DNA of 47,313 nt from Candidatus Hydrogenedentota bacterium (GCA_035416745.1 DAOLNV010000030.1:1-47313); one strand, 5' to 3'. Positions 1 to 9,083 are shown, numbered from the stretch's first letter. Notes: a model not told the origin generated them from the sequence alone. A program made the numbers and translations.

Positions 1-53
1 CAAGTGCAGCCCGGAAGAAGACACGGGATGAAACGGGCATATCCGGAGGCTAT

Positions 54-803
54 ATGACCTCATACGGAAGGGATGTTGTGGATTTCTTCGCCGGGAGCAT
101 CCCGAGCGCGAAGGGTCTCGCGGTGGGCGGTCCGGCGGCGTTGCTGTGGGCCCTGGCGTGCTTGATGTTTGCCGGGGTTCTCAAAACGCGTTGGAACTGG
201 AAGACTGGGTACACGCGGAAGGTATTTCATTTTCTTATCTTCGGCACAGTAGTGGTTGTACACTGGATATGGGAGGCCTCGGGGGTATCCCTGTTTGGAG
301 GGATGACAACTCTGGTGATCGCGTATGCGCTTCTCAGGGGCCCGGGCCACTTCATGTACGAGGCGATAGCCCGGGAAAAGGACGCGCCGAAACGAACGCA
401 TTACGTTGTTGTGCCATATTTTGCGACGCTGATCGGGGGTTTGATCACCAACATCTTTTTCCCGCGCGCGGCCGTGTTCGGGTATCTCGTGGCAGGACTC
501 GGAGACGCTGTCGCCGAACCCGTGGGGACGCGCTTTGGCAAACACCAGTATCGTGCGCCCGCCATGCGCGGCGTGCGCGCAATTCGCAGTTTGGAGGGCT
601 CCGGCTCCGTTTTGATTGTATCGGCACTGGCCCTGACCGCGTGCCTCGGCGTTTCACCTCACTTCTCATTGTCAGGGGGATCTTTGCTCGTGGTTGCGCT
701 GATAGCCGTGGTTTCGACAGCGGTCGAGGCCGTCTCGCCACACGGATGGGACAACGCTGCATTGCAGGTGGTTCCGGCCTGGCTTGGAAGCGTCCTCTTA
801 TAG
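54..803 (+). CDS. Phytol/dolichol kinase-like CTP-dependent lipid kinase (membrane)
   Basis: Predicted 249-residue polytopic membrane protein of the SEC59/VTE5 (dolichol/phytol kinase, CDP-alcohol-related) family, which phosphorylates polyprenols or phytol using CTP. Family-type motifs are visible: RKVFHF at residues 55-60, GDAVAEPVG at 150-158 followed by a basic FGKHQYR stretch, and RSLEGS at 178-183. The motif order and length fit the family. About six hydrophobic segments alternate with short basic loops. The ATG at 54 is chosen because GGAGG lies at 45-49. The next gene starts 33 bases downstream on the same strand, so the two are probably co-transcribed. The natural substrate cannot be told from sequence; a polyprenol or other isoprenoid alcohol is likely. 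Confidence 0.8.
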   Translation: MTSYGRDVVDFFAGSIPSAKGLAVGGPAALLWALACLMFAGVLKTRWNWKTGYTRKVFHFLIFGTVVVVHWIWEASGVSLFGGMTTLVIAYALLRGPGHFMYEAIAREKDAPKRTHYVVVPYFATLIGGLITNIFFPRAAVFGYLVAGLGDAVAEPVGTRFGKHQYRAPAMRGVRAIRSLEGSGSVLIVSALALTACLGVSPHFSLSGGSLLVVALIAVVSTAVEAVSPHGWDNAALQVVPAWLGSVLL

Positions 804-836
804 ACGGCGGCCGGGTGCTGCTCTCAGGAGTGAAAT

Positions 837-1553
837 ATGGTGTGGGCATTCTGTTTGCATAGCCTTCTGAGGGAATACGGGTGGCAGTTTCTGAGACGCG
901 TGGCCGTGCCGCATCCCGTGAAGGCCGCACGGGCCATTCTCGACTCCGGCGCCCTGGACTTGTCGGGTGATATGACCGAGGTATGTGCCGGAGGGGCTGG
1001 CCAAGGGCTCGAAGACGCGCTATCGATCGTAGGGGCCGGTTTTTGCCTGAAGCCGATGAGTCCATCGTGCATGTCGGGCAGGGCGAACCATGACTGTCAT
1101 TACCTGGAACACCTGCTCCACTCCAGAGTAAGCGATGTTCCTGGATGCTGTCAGCAATGCGCAATCAGGGAGCTCGGAATCATGGCGCTTGAAGCAGGCG
1201 CCGCTTTCTACATCATGACTTCGGCTCAGGACATACTGTTCGATGTGTTTGCCCCGTCGCTCAATGAGGGGAAATTTTCGTCGGGGCTTTTCGTGCTCTG
1301 TCGCTATTCAATGAGGCCCTTTGCGGCGGGCTTGCTGGCCTCGGGCATCCGGGGGTGGCTGTTTCCGTTTGAGACAGGCGATTGCCGGGATTACAGAACG
1401 TGGCTTCTTGCGGATCGCGGAACCAAGGATGAACGGACCGAGATTAACGAGCCCACCCGAAGAACGGTCAGAGAGGTCCTCGCGAAGATGACCAAGAAGC
1501 CACAGTCCGACACTCACTTTGATAGGCGTGGCAACGTACTCTACCCCGGATAG
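837..1553 (+). CDS. Conserved Cys-rich protein of unknown function
   Basis: Predicted 238-residue soluble protein that I do not recognise. It has no signal peptide. Cysteines lie at residues 50, 70, 78, 87, 104, 105, 108, 155 and 183, concentrated in a central block. Noticeable blocks are SGRANHDCHYLEH (80-92), CCQQCAIRELG (104-114), FYIMTSAQDIL (124-134) and GDCRDYRTWLLADRGTKDE (181-199). This density of Cys, His and Asp suggests metal binding or a redox role, but that is inference. An AGGAG site lies about 8 bases before the ATG. Spacing to the preceding lipid-kinase-like gene is 33 bases, so the two form a likely operon and may act on the same membrane lipid. The composition and lack of export signal contrast with the secreted proteins that fill the rest of the window. 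Confidence 0.75.
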   Translation: MVWAFCLHSLLREYGWQFLRRVAVPHPVKAARAILDSGALDLSGDMTEVCAGGAGQGLEDALSIVGAGFCLKPMSPSCMSGRANHDCHYLEHLLHSRVSDVPGCCQQCAIRELGIMALEAGAAFYIMTSAQDILFDVFAPSLNEGKFSSGLFVLCRYSMRPFAAGLLASGIRGWLFPFETGDCRDYRTWLLADRGTKDERTEINEPTRRTVREVLAKMTKKPQSDTHFDRRGNVLYPG

Positions 1554-1745
1554 AGGGTGACCATCTGCTCCACCTGACCGCCAGACGGCAAAAGGTTTGT
1601 GCCTTCATAGAATGTATTGGGTACATCTCAAGCCTCGACACACAGGCCGTGCGGCACCCACGTCACGAGAACTGTTCATGACCTCATTAGAGCCTTTTGA
1701 GCGCGCGATAAGGCCATCTGCCACCCGCCGCCGGGCCTTGATCTC

Positions 1746-4079
1746 TTATCGCTCACCCGGGATAAGGCCGGATGGACGCGGCGGCCCGTCATACGGCGCC
1801 GCACCCAGGCGGCGTCCCGGCCGGTCCTCGACAGTCGTCAGCGCCGGGTCGCCGGTCTTTGGCGCTTCGATGAAGCCATAGTAACGGCCCATCCAGTAGT
1901 CTTCGAGCCAACCGATGGGCGGCGTGACGGTCTTTCCCGCTCGGCGGCCGTCGTATCCGAGCGCGTTGCGGCTTCCGTCCTTGGCCTCGGTTTCACGCGG
2001 TGACATGGCCCGCGTGCCTCCCCCGTAAGCCACATAGCCGCGCTCCGTACCGAGATCGCATCGGCAGGAGTTCGTGTAGCTATGGTTCACCGTGTCGAGC
2101 GACCACTCACGCAGGTGTCGGGCGGCCTGTTCTTCTTCGCAATCGTTTCCGGTGAGGGCGCCGTATATATAGTTGAAGAACGGCACGTGCTGCATCCGCA
2201 TTACTTCCCAACTGCGTTCCAGGCTTCGCAGATAGACGGAACGCAGCCCGGGATCCTTGGTGTAGGTGAGCAAGGGATGGTAGCACCGAAAAGCCAGCTC
2301 GTCATCCCACGGAACAACCGAATCGGGCGGAAAGGTCAACTTCTGGCGCACGGTGTACCGGTGATAGCGCCACTTCATCAGCTGCTCGAGGCCCTCCTGG
2401 TATTTCGCGTCGCCGGTCAACGCTTGCGCGGTGATCATGTAGGTTTGGGCTTCCATGCCGTTAAGCCCGCGCGCCTCAAACCCATAAGGAGTCAGCAGGT
2501 ACTCCGGATCCCACCGCCCCCATCGCGTCGGTTTGCCGTCCATGTCACGCAGCACCCAGCCATTGTCCATGATGTGGGCGGCGATACGCGCGATATGCTC
2601 TTTGGCGCGCTCCTTCTCCGCCCCTTTTGCCGCGAGATCGTGAAATAACGCTACCGAGTAGATATGGCCGTTTACCTCGTCGCTCGAGGTGTCGCCCTTC
2701 CAGAGCCAAAGGCCATCGCTGGTTGGATACCACTTCGCAGGGAGACCGCCCGAACCGCGATCCGACATTTGGCCCCGGTCGCCTTTAACAGACCAGATGG
2801 CGCGGGCGATGAAGCCGGGCGAGGGGGTAATGTCGTCGAGCCAGATCATGGCCTTGAACGCATCGACCGCCTCCGCGCGTGCCTGCTTGTCGCCGGTGGC
2901 GGCGTATTTAAACGTCATGGCGGCGAGATAGTGGGCGGTATATCCTCCATCGTTGTCGCTGATCTCGCGCAGCCAACCGTCCTGATCGCCGCTCCAATAG
3001 AGTGCGTGGATGAAACCGAGGCGCTTGTGTCCCCACTCCTCAAGCGCGCGTTCGTAGAACGCGGCCTTCCTGGCCAACGTGTAAGGCTCGTAGCGGATGA
3101 TAGCGAGGCCCGCGTCCGTGGCGGCATACACGGTCCGTTCGGCCACGGCGATATCGCGCACGCCATCGCCGGGAAGCCAGTGGTCCGCGCCGAAGTAGTG
3201 GAATTCCTCCCCCACTTTTCGGATCGCGCCGCGCGTGGTGCCGATCCAGAGATCGCCATCGAACCCCTCGGCCAGGCACGTGGTGTCCTCGTAGGGGAGT
3301 CCATCCTGGCCGCGCAGGGCGGTCATGGCCATGCCGCGCAAAACGGCCACGCCGCGGTCGGTGGCGACATAGAGGCGGCTGCCCTGGGCCATCATGTCGC
3401 GCGTATTGCCGGAAGGCAACATTCCCCAGTCGACGGGGTCAGGCACGAAGGTGTCAATATCAATCAGGGCCAATCTGCCCGGAAGAAGCAAGTACAGAGT
3501 GCCACTATAGGAAGCGATGCGCTCAATCGGGCCGATGCGAACCGGGTCAGCCAGCACTTGTGAAAAATCCTCCATCACAACAGTGGAATCGCTGGAGAGA
3601 TAGCCGCCCTCCGGCGTGATGCTCACGAAACTGCCGTTCTGGAACCGGAAGAGCTCATCACGCGTCGCTCCATATACGGCGCCGAGATGCAGGCACAAAT
3701 CCACGAAAGGCCGCTCGTCGACGCGCTGCCAGGCCTTGCCTTCGCAGCGGTAGACGCCGGTCTCGGTCGTGGCCCATAACGCGCCATCCAGCACGCGCAA
3801 ACGCTGTACTCCACTCGGAGCGCCGGGCGCATCCTGCAACGCGCCGTCGCGCGCGATGCGTATGGCGCCGCCGGTGACCACGCACGCCGCACCATCGTAC
3901 ACGGCCACGGCGGTCGCCGGCTGAGGGGTAGGAATCTTCTCCGCCACCTCCTGGAAGTACACGCTGTCGGCGACGGGTTTCCAGTGTCTAGATGCGGGGC
4001 TCGCGACCTCGGCGGAGTAGGCCGCCGAAGCGAGCATCATGCAGGCTGCACAAAGGAGGCGCGTGCGTCTCGTCAACAT
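1746..4079 (-). CDS. Exported beta-propeller plus alpha/alpha-toroid protein
   Basis: About 777 residues from the ATG at 4079, which follows a GAGGAGTGAGG ribosome site; an in-frame ATG further upstream has no such site. The N-terminus (MLTRRTRLLCAACMMLASAAYSA) is a signal peptide. Residues of roughly 40-345 form short repeats of the two-component-regulator-propeller kind, seen as LWATTETGVYR, LYVATDRGVAVLRG, LWIGTTRGAIRK and VYAATDAGLAIIR. The remaining half is helical with Trp/Gly/Asp-rich turns (YWSGDQDGWLREISDNDGGYTAHYL, GLWLWKGDTSSDEVNGH), like alpha/alpha-toroid glycosidases or lyases. No kinase or DNA-binding domain follows the propeller, so it is not a sensor kinase. The likely role is periplasmic or surface glycan binding or hydrolysis. 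Its 3' end converges on the 837-1553 gene. Confidence 0.75.
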   Translation of the reverse strand: MLTRRTRLLCAACMMLASAAYSAEVASPASRHWKPVADSVYFQEVAEKIPTPQPATAVAVYDGAACVVTGGAIRIARDGALQDAPGAPSGVQRLRVLDGALWATTETGVYRCEGKAWQRVDERPFVDLCLHLGAVYGATRDELFRFQNGSFVSITPEGGYLSSDSTVVMEDFSQVLADPVRIGPIERIASYSGTLYLLLPGRLALIDIDTFVPDPVDWGMLPSGNTRDMMAQGSRLYVATDRGVAVLRGMAMTALRGQDGLPYEDTTCLAEGFDGDLWIGTTRGAIRKVGEEFHYFGADHWLPGDGVRDIAVAERTVYAATDAGLAIIRYEPYTLARKAAFYERALEEWGHKRLGFIHALYWSGDQDGWLREISDNDGGYTAHYLAAMTFKYAATGDKQARAEAVDAFKAMIWLDDITPSPGFIARAIWSVKGDRGQMSDRGSGGLPAKWYPTSDGLWLWKGDTSSDEVNGHIYSVALFHDLAAKGAEKERAKEHIARIAAHIMDNGWVLRDMDGKPTRWGRWDPEYLLTPYGFEARGLNGMEAQTYMITAQALTGDAKYQEGLEQLMKWRYHRYTVRQKLTFPPDSVVPWDDELAFRCYHPLLTYTKDPGLRSVYLRSLERSWEVMRMQHVPFFNYIYGALTGNDCEEEQAARHLREWSLDTVNHSYTNSCRCDLGTERGYVAYGGGTRAMSPRETEAKDGSRNALGYDGRRAGKTVTPPIGWLEDYWMGRYYGFIEAPKTGDPALTTVEDRPGRRLGAAPYDGPPRPSGLIPGER

Positions 4080-4383
4080 GATCCTCACTCCTCTCTGGGC
4101 TCGTGTTCGTGAATATTCCCCTCTCAAGATTCCCGGCGCCTCAATGCCCGGCGCAAGGATTTTCCCGCAACAGGCGCGGGCCGCTTTCGTGTCATTCTAG
4201 AACCCGTGGGGTAAGACGTCAACGGCTTGGCTCTCCCTCCCTGCCAGATTCGCTCCTGGCTTCGGGGAACCTGAAGGAACGATGGACGAATGAACGCCTT
4301 ACCGTACCAAAAGGGCTTTGTCGCCCTGGTGCCCATAGCCGCGCCGCTGTTGTTCACCGGACGCCTCCGTTGTATCCTCCGGC
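4080..4383. other. Intergenic region, no supported gene
   Basis: 304 bases lie between the start of the propeller-toroid gene and the stop of the upstream dockerin gene, both on the minus strand. It contains the ribosome site of the former (about 4086-4092). I see no tRNA, repeat or convincing hairpin terminator. Open frames here have no recognisable content. Confidence 0.5.
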
Positions 4384-6645
4384 TTACCCGACGGCCGCCA
4401 TGGTCACGATTTGTACGTCCACGGCGTTCACAGCGCCTGAGCCATCGACGTCGCAATTGAGCGCGTTGACGCCGCCGGTCAGCGTTTGCGCAGCTCCGAG
4501 CGCGACGTTGATGACGAGTTGCAGGTCGATCGCGTCGACCTTGCCGTCGCCGTTCATGTCGCCGGTTACTGCGTGCCCATCGGCGAAGCCGTCGGGTTCG
4601 TAAGCCACGTGTGCCTGCTGCTCGGAGCCGGTGGTGCGGTACAGCGCGGTCCCGGTGAGGCGGGTCACGCCTGCTTCACCTGATTCTGAGCGTATGCGGT
4701 ATGTCACGTGTGCGGGGAACGCAGGCGGCCAAATCCAGACAAAATTCAGTTCGCCCGAGTCGCCTTGGACAGGCGCAATGGCGGGCGGTTCCGAGGCATC
4801 AATGACGCCATCGAAGGTCCAACCTGCCGGCAGCGCTTCCACAAGGGCCAGGGCTGAGATCGGCTCGGCGCCGACGCTCGTGAACGTCACCTTCACGTCC
4901 GAAGCGTCTCCGTTGGCCACGATGCCGCGCGTTGCGTACAGCGCTGGCGCAGTCGCGTCACCGATAACGCTGGCCTTCGCGATCCCCGCCTTGGCGGCGG
5001 GACCGGGCGCGTATCCGTCTTCCGTGCTTTCCGCAACATGGTAGCCGCCCAGGTTATAGAATTGGACCGGGCGCAGGATTTCGGACACGCTGATCTTCCA
5101 GTCCTGTGGATTGTAGTCGTTGTCGTGTGGTACCCAGGAGGGGTCGGGCGTTCCCGGGAGTCCAGGTTGGTACCCGTCTTCCGTTCCCACCGCACAATGA
5201 TAGCCGCCGATGTTATGGAACTGGATTACCCGCAGGATCTCCGACACACTGATAAGGTTGTTCGCGGGATTGTAGTCCAGCGTGTGGTGAATACGTTCCT
5301 GTATCAAACGTAGACCGCCAATGGCGGCCGTTTTCGCCGTACCACCCACGCGCTGGTACAGCGCGCCTCCCCAGAAGGTCTTGTCGCCTGTCTGGCCCAA
5401 GGGCACGTTCACCCTGTACGTAAACGTATACGGGAACGCGGGGATACACGACCACACGAACTCGAGCGTGCCGGTTGCGCCGGAACTCGGGCTTGTCGCG
5501 GGACCGCATCCCGGCGGGTCGCAGCCCGCCAGCGAGTCAAACGTCCAACCCGCCGGAAGCTCTTCAACCACCTCCAGGGCGGTCAAGTCGTCCGCTCCCT
5601 TGTTGTCGATAGTCACCGAGATCTCTTCGACCCCCGGCGATGCATACTTGTAATACCAGAACGAGCGGGATGCGGATACATCCTCGTTGTCGGAGTCGAG
5701 GTAGTACCCAATGATGGGTTCCGCCGTGTCCGAGGCCCATTCCCCGCCGATGGCCAGTTCTCCGCTTGCCTCCAGAGAGAACGAGACATCGATAGTTCTC
5801 CCCAAGGCAATGATGGGACTTCCATCCGGATACTTCATGAACCCGCGGAACGGCGCCGTGACCTCTGCCTGGCGCCCATCCGGCGATAATGCAATCTCGA
5901 GTATGCCCTGATACACGGGCCCCCTGTCCTGTACCCAGATAATGGTGCTTGAGCCGTCGGGAAGGATTATCTCGCCGGGATTCCCCTGTGGCGTGTCCCA
6001 CCAGACCCATTGCGTGTACCAATCATAGGTCCCCGGTCGTACGTCGACGATGCCGTTTGCCTGGTCGGCCTGGGCTGCCAGGAATTCGGCCTCGTCAAGA
6101 CAGCCATGGTTGAGGTAGTGGCCCGTATTGAATGCGCCGTTGTAATACTCAACCTCCATATTCATGTCGTAGCCCGCGGACGTCGGATAGTAGCCGCCTT
6201 CGTGAAGCCAGTATCCGGTGGCGTCATCGCTGTCGACGTCGATAGTCACAATGACGTAGTACCGTCCCGGCGTTCCGGCGCTTTCGTGCTGGGTGCTTCC
6301 GATCACGCCTGTCGCCCGGAAATACGCGTATAAGTTCTCCTCGTCGTGCGTGAACTTGAACTCGACGAGATCCACGTCTTCGTGCTGTACATGAACCGGC
6401 ACGTCGAAGGGCCCGTCATGATCGGTGTCGTGCGTATCGTCAACGGGATCTGTATACGAAGGCACATCCGCCCAATCTCCAAATAAGCCATCGATTACTA
6501 TCGGGTACATGGGTTCGGCGAAAGCCGGAAGTCCGAGGACCCCAATTGCCAAGAAGACGAGTCCTCCGCCAAGCCTCGTCGAAAGAGTGCTGCGTGCGGC
6601 TGCGATCGCTCTTGTGAAGAAGAGGGGCCTTGACTTGTTCACCAT
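4384..6645 (-). CDS. Secreted protein with tandem ISVSEILR/TEDGYxPG repeats and a C-terminal dockerin
   Basis: 753 residues from the ATG at 6645, which sits 5 bases after GGAGG. A signal peptide ends near AFA-EPMYP. The N-terminal third resembles a CBM9/DOMON-like beta-sandwich (IDGLFGDWADVPSYTDP, LVEFKFTHDEENLYAYFRA). Two uncertain beta-repeats (LxALEVVEELPAGWTFD and ALALVEALPAGWTFDG) match each other. Between them are two copies of a motif at residues 457-495 and 510-548: DYNPxxxxISVSEILR, QF(H/Y)N(I/L)GGYH, then TEDGYxPG. The C-terminus has two EF-hand loops, starting near D696 (DMNGDGKVDAIDLQ) and D732 (DVDGSGAVNAVDVQ), which is a dockerin type-I layout. The protein is probably surface- or complex-bound through calcium. 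No cohesin is seen in the window. It is not an enzyme by any motif I can see. Confidence 0.8.
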   Translation of the reverse strand: MVNKSRPLFFTRAIAAARSTLSTRLGGGLVFLAIGVLGLPAFAEPMYPIVIDGLFGDWADVPSYTDPVDDTHDTDHDGPFDVPVHVQHEDVDLVEFKFTHDEENLYAYFRATGVIGSTQHESAGTPGRYYVIVTIDVDSDDATGYWLHEGGYYPTSAGYDMNMEVEYYNGAFNTGHYLNHGCLDEAEFLAAQADQANGIVDVRPGTYDWYTQWVWWDTPQGNPGEIILPDGSSTIIWVQDRGPVYQGILEIALSPDGRQAEVTAPFRGFMKYPDGSPIIALGRTIDVSFSLEASGELAIGGEWASDTAEPIIGYYLDSDNEDVSASRSFWYYKYASPGVEEISVTIDNKGADDLTALEVVEELPAGWTFDSLAGCDPPGCGPATSPSSGATGTLEFVWSCIPAFPYTFTYRVNVPLGQTGDKTFWGGALYQRVGGTAKTAAIGGLRLIQERIHHTLDYNPANNLISVSEILRVIQFHNIGGYHCAVGTEDGYQPGLPGTPDPSWVPHDNDYNPQDWKISVSEILRPVQFYNLGGYHVAESTEDGYAPGPAAKAGIAKASVIGDATAPALYATRGIVANGDASDVKVTFTSVGAEPISALALVEALPAGWTFDGVIDASEPPAIAPVQGDSGELNFVWIWPPAFPAHVTYRIRSESGEAGVTRLTGTALYRTTGSEQQAHVAYEPDGFADGHAVTGDMNGDGKVDAIDLQLVINVALGAAQTLTGGVNALNCDVDGSGAVNAVDVQIVTMAAVG

Positions 6646-7078
6646 AGTTCCCTCCGACGTCATGTCTCACTGGCCGACGAAAGCCCCGCGTCCCGACCCC
6701 TCCAAGACCGCTGCACGCTCTAATTCAATCATGGTGACAGGTCTTGGTGTCTGGGGCCTTCCCGGGTACGCTCATTCTGACTGCCTTTCAAGAAACCCTC
6801 TGGCCGCTTTCTCTGACGATAGACAGTATTTCGGGCGCGCCATGCAAACAGCCCTTCTTAAGCTTACCTCAAGTTCGTCCGTCGTTCTCGTTCTGGAACA
6901 AAACCACGCGCCAGCGGCGTTTCCATCGCTTGTTCCTCGCACCTTGGTCTGTTTGCAGCAAGAACGAGCCGGCGGACCCTGTGTTGTCAACGGCGCACCA
7001 CAGTCTATAGCGGCCGTCCCCCAAAAATCCAAGCGGGAGCGGGCACTGCAATTCCAGCGGACAGCGTTTCCCCAGCGT
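6646..7078. other. Intergenic region, no supported gene
   Basis: 433 bases upstream of the dockerin gene and downstream of the FAH-family gene. It should contain the dockerin gene promoter. A minus-strand frame at about 6869-7051 contains DGRYRLWCAVDNTG, which faintly resembles a carbohydrate-binding beta-strand repeat. It lacks a ribosome site and continues into no known domain. I regard it as noise or a relic. Confidence 0.4.
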
Positions 7079-7945
7079 TCATTCGGCGGGCGCGCCAGCG
7101 GATGCGGCCACTTTGTTCACGAGAATGCCAGCGTTTTCGAGTTCCACTTCTACCGTATCGCCGGGCTTCATGGCCTGGGTGGTTCCCATCGTGCCCGTGA
7201 AGATAAGGTCGCCGGCCTCGAGGGTCACATGGCGGCTGATCCAACTCACGATCCCGGCGACGTCATGGACCATGTCGCGCGTGTTTTGAAGTTGTCTCAC
7301 CTCGCCGTTGAGCCGCAGCTGGATCTGCAATGCGTTGTAGTCCACACCCGACACGATGAACGGTCCACACGGGCCGAAGGTATCCGACCCCTTTGCCCTC
7401 CACCACTGGATATCGCCGCGCTGCCAATCGCGTGCGCTCACATCATTGCCGCAGGTAACGCCGAATACGTGTTCCAACGCGCGCTCGACCGGCACGTCTT
7501 TGCCGCGTTTACCGATGACGATAACCATTTCTGCCTCGTAATGTACCTCCTCCGTTCCCCGAGGAATCACAATATCGGCGCCGGTGGGCACCAGCGCGGA
7601 GGGAACCTTGAAGAAGACTTCCGGGTGCGCCGAGGGTGTCTGGCCCCCGATGTGGCTCTTGTAGTTTCCAGCCAAGGCCAATACCTTGGTCGGCGTAGTT
7701 GGCACCAGAAGCCGCACCTCCGCCAAGGCATGGGTTCGACCCGTCTTGGCCCAGGTGCCGAACAGGTCCCCCGAGAGTTCCCGGACCCGGTCTCCCTCAA
7801 CGATGCCGTACGCGATGGTCTCTCCCGATTGAAACCGGCAGTACCGGACTGCGCCATTCTCAGCGGCGCCCGCCCATGCGGCGGTACACGGAGCAAGCAC
7901 AAGACAGAAGGCCACTATAGAGCAGAACAGATAAGGCGTACGCAT
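7079..7945 (-). CDS. Exported fumarylacetoacetate-hydrolase (FAH) family protein
   Basis: 288 residues. The family comprises metal-dependent hydrolases or isomerases of acylpyruvate-like compounds, including a hydrolase of the oxidative L-rhamnose and L-fucose pathways. Metal ligands are in place: E137 and E139 in HYEAEMVIVIGK, and D168 in GNDVSARDWQ. KGSDTFGPCGP and GDLIFTGTMGTT complete the fold signature. Oddly, the N-terminus is a clear signal peptide (hydrophobic core then CTAAWAG, cleavage near residue 25), whereas FAH enzymes are normally cytosolic. An AGGAG lies about 8 bases before the ATG. The sugar isomerase-like gene ends 84 bases upstream on the same strand, so co-transcription is likely. 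Substrate is unknown; a keto-deoxysugar acid is plausible from context. Confidence 0.88.
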   Translation of the reverse strand: MRTPYLFCSIVAFCLVLAPCTAAWAGAAENGAVRYCRFQSGETIAYGIVEGDRVRELSGDLFGTWAKTGRTHALAEVRLLVPTTPTKVLALAGNYKSHIGGQTPSAHPEVFFKVPSALVPTGADIVIPRGTEEVHYEAEMVIVIGKRGKDVPVERALEHVFGVTCGNDVSARDWQRGDIQWWRAKGSDTFGPCGPFIVSGVDYNALQIQLRLNGEVRQLQNTRDMVHDVAGIVSWISRHVTLEAGDLIFTGTMGTTQAMKPGDTVEVELENAGILVNKVAASAGAPAE

Positions 7946-8029
7946 GACTCTGACTCCTTCCGGCCGTACGCAAAGCGCGACAGCGTTTCTTTCTCATTCT
8001 CGCGTTCTTAAAACAAATGAACCGTGTGC

Positions 8030-8926
8030 TCAGGATGTTCCGGCGATCAAACGATGAATGAAAGCGAGGCTTTTGGATGCCGTTGCATCAAGGTTTTCCA
8101 TTGACCCGCCGCCACGGAGGGGCGAACACATCTCATAGGCCACGTAGCCGTCAAATCCGCCGTCCTTCAGGCCCGCCCAGAATGCAGTGAGGTCGACGAA
8201 GCCGTCGCCGAGCGGCACCGCCCGCACCATGGCGGGCAATTCGCGATAGTTGATCAGCCCGGGCATATAGGCAAACCGTTTCATGCGGACATAGTCGGCG
8301 AAGGTTGTCTGCACCATGTGAGGCGCCAACGCTTTCGCGCATTCGTACAGGCCGTCACCATGCAACGCCGGCGACCAGGGGTCAAACATCGCCCGGCAGT
8401 TGGGATGGTCAACGTCGTTCAAGAACTCGAGGAAGCTGTCCGTGCCAACCCCCACGTCGTGATGGTTCTGAACCCCCAACACGAGCCCGTACTCATGTGC
8501 AGCGGCTGCGCACTCGCGAACGGCCGTTACGCACTTTGCCCAGTCTCTCTGCGCGGACTCCGGTTCCGTCGTATACCCCGTGAAGACGCGCACGACCGAT
8601 GCGCCGAGCTCGCGTCCCAGCCGGGCCAGCGTTCGTACATACGCGACCTGCATTTCGACGAAGGGCACTTCAGCAGCCGTCTTGCCCGCCGTGAAATCCG
8701 TGTACCCGGCGATGGTCGCGATTTCTATGCCCGCCGACCGGGCCGCGTCCCGCAGTTCAGACACCGTTTCGTCCGTGGCGTCCAGAATCGATAAATGCGG
8801 CCGTTTCCCCATGATTTCGACCGCCGGATACCCCAGCTCGCTCGCCTTCCGGACGAAGTCCGTCAGCGACAGGCTGGCTTGTCCCCAGAGTCCCGCATAG
8901 CTGACGGAAAACAGAACGGGCTTCAT
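8030..8926 (-). CDS. Sugar phosphate isomerase/epimerase-like TIM barrel
   Basis: 298 residues from the ATG at 8926, which has GGAGG 9 bases upstream; the ATG at 8935 directly abuts that site and is unlikely. The protein is of the xylose-isomerase-like (AP endonuclease 2) superfamily, in which a divalent metal supports aldose-ketose or epimer interconversion. Typical strands and ligands appear as LGYPAVEIMGK, GIEIATIAGYTDF, LGASVVRVFTGY, GVQNHHDVGV, CRAMFDPWSPAL and GYVAYEMCSPL. No signal peptide is present, so it is probably cytosolic. It lies between a large secreted glycosidase-like gene (157 bases upstream) and the FAH-family gene (84 bases downstream), consistent with sugar catabolism. 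The exact substrate cannot be assigned from the sequence. Confidence 0.85.
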   Translation of the reverse strand: MKPVLFSVSYAGLWGQASLSLTDFVRKASELGYPAVEIMGKRPHLSILDATDETVSELRDAARSAGIEIATIAGYTDFTAGKTAAEVPFVEMQVAYVRTLARLGRELGASVVRVFTGYTTEPESAQRDWAKCVTAVRECAAAAHEYGLVLGVQNHHDVGVGTDSFLEFLNDVDHPNCRAMFDPWSPALHGDGLYECAKALAPHMVQTTFADYVRMKRFAYMPGLINYRELPAMVRAVPLGDGFVDLTAFWAGLKDGGFDGYVAYEMCSPLRGGGSMENLDATASKSLAFIHRLIAGTS

Positions 8927-9083
8927 GAGACGCATCCTCCCCTTCCCCGGTTTCTGTCGTGGGCATATCCCGATACTTCATTGGTTCGGAGTGTCGGCGA
9001 CGGCTGAGAAGTTCTGCACCCCTTCTCGTAATTATCCCCAGGGTTGCGGGGTGATTCAATACTCCCCTGACGGAGCATCTCGT

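Noticed and set aside
1745..1766. CTTATC/GATAAG hairpin in the first convergent gap
   Set aside because: Only six AT-containing base pairs, overlapping the stop codon of the propeller-toroid gene and without a U-run. Too weak to call a terminator.
6869..7051. Short minus-strand frame with DGRYRLWCAVDNTG
   Set aside because: Vague similarity to carbohydrate-binding strands only, no start signal and no continuation; listed as intergenic.
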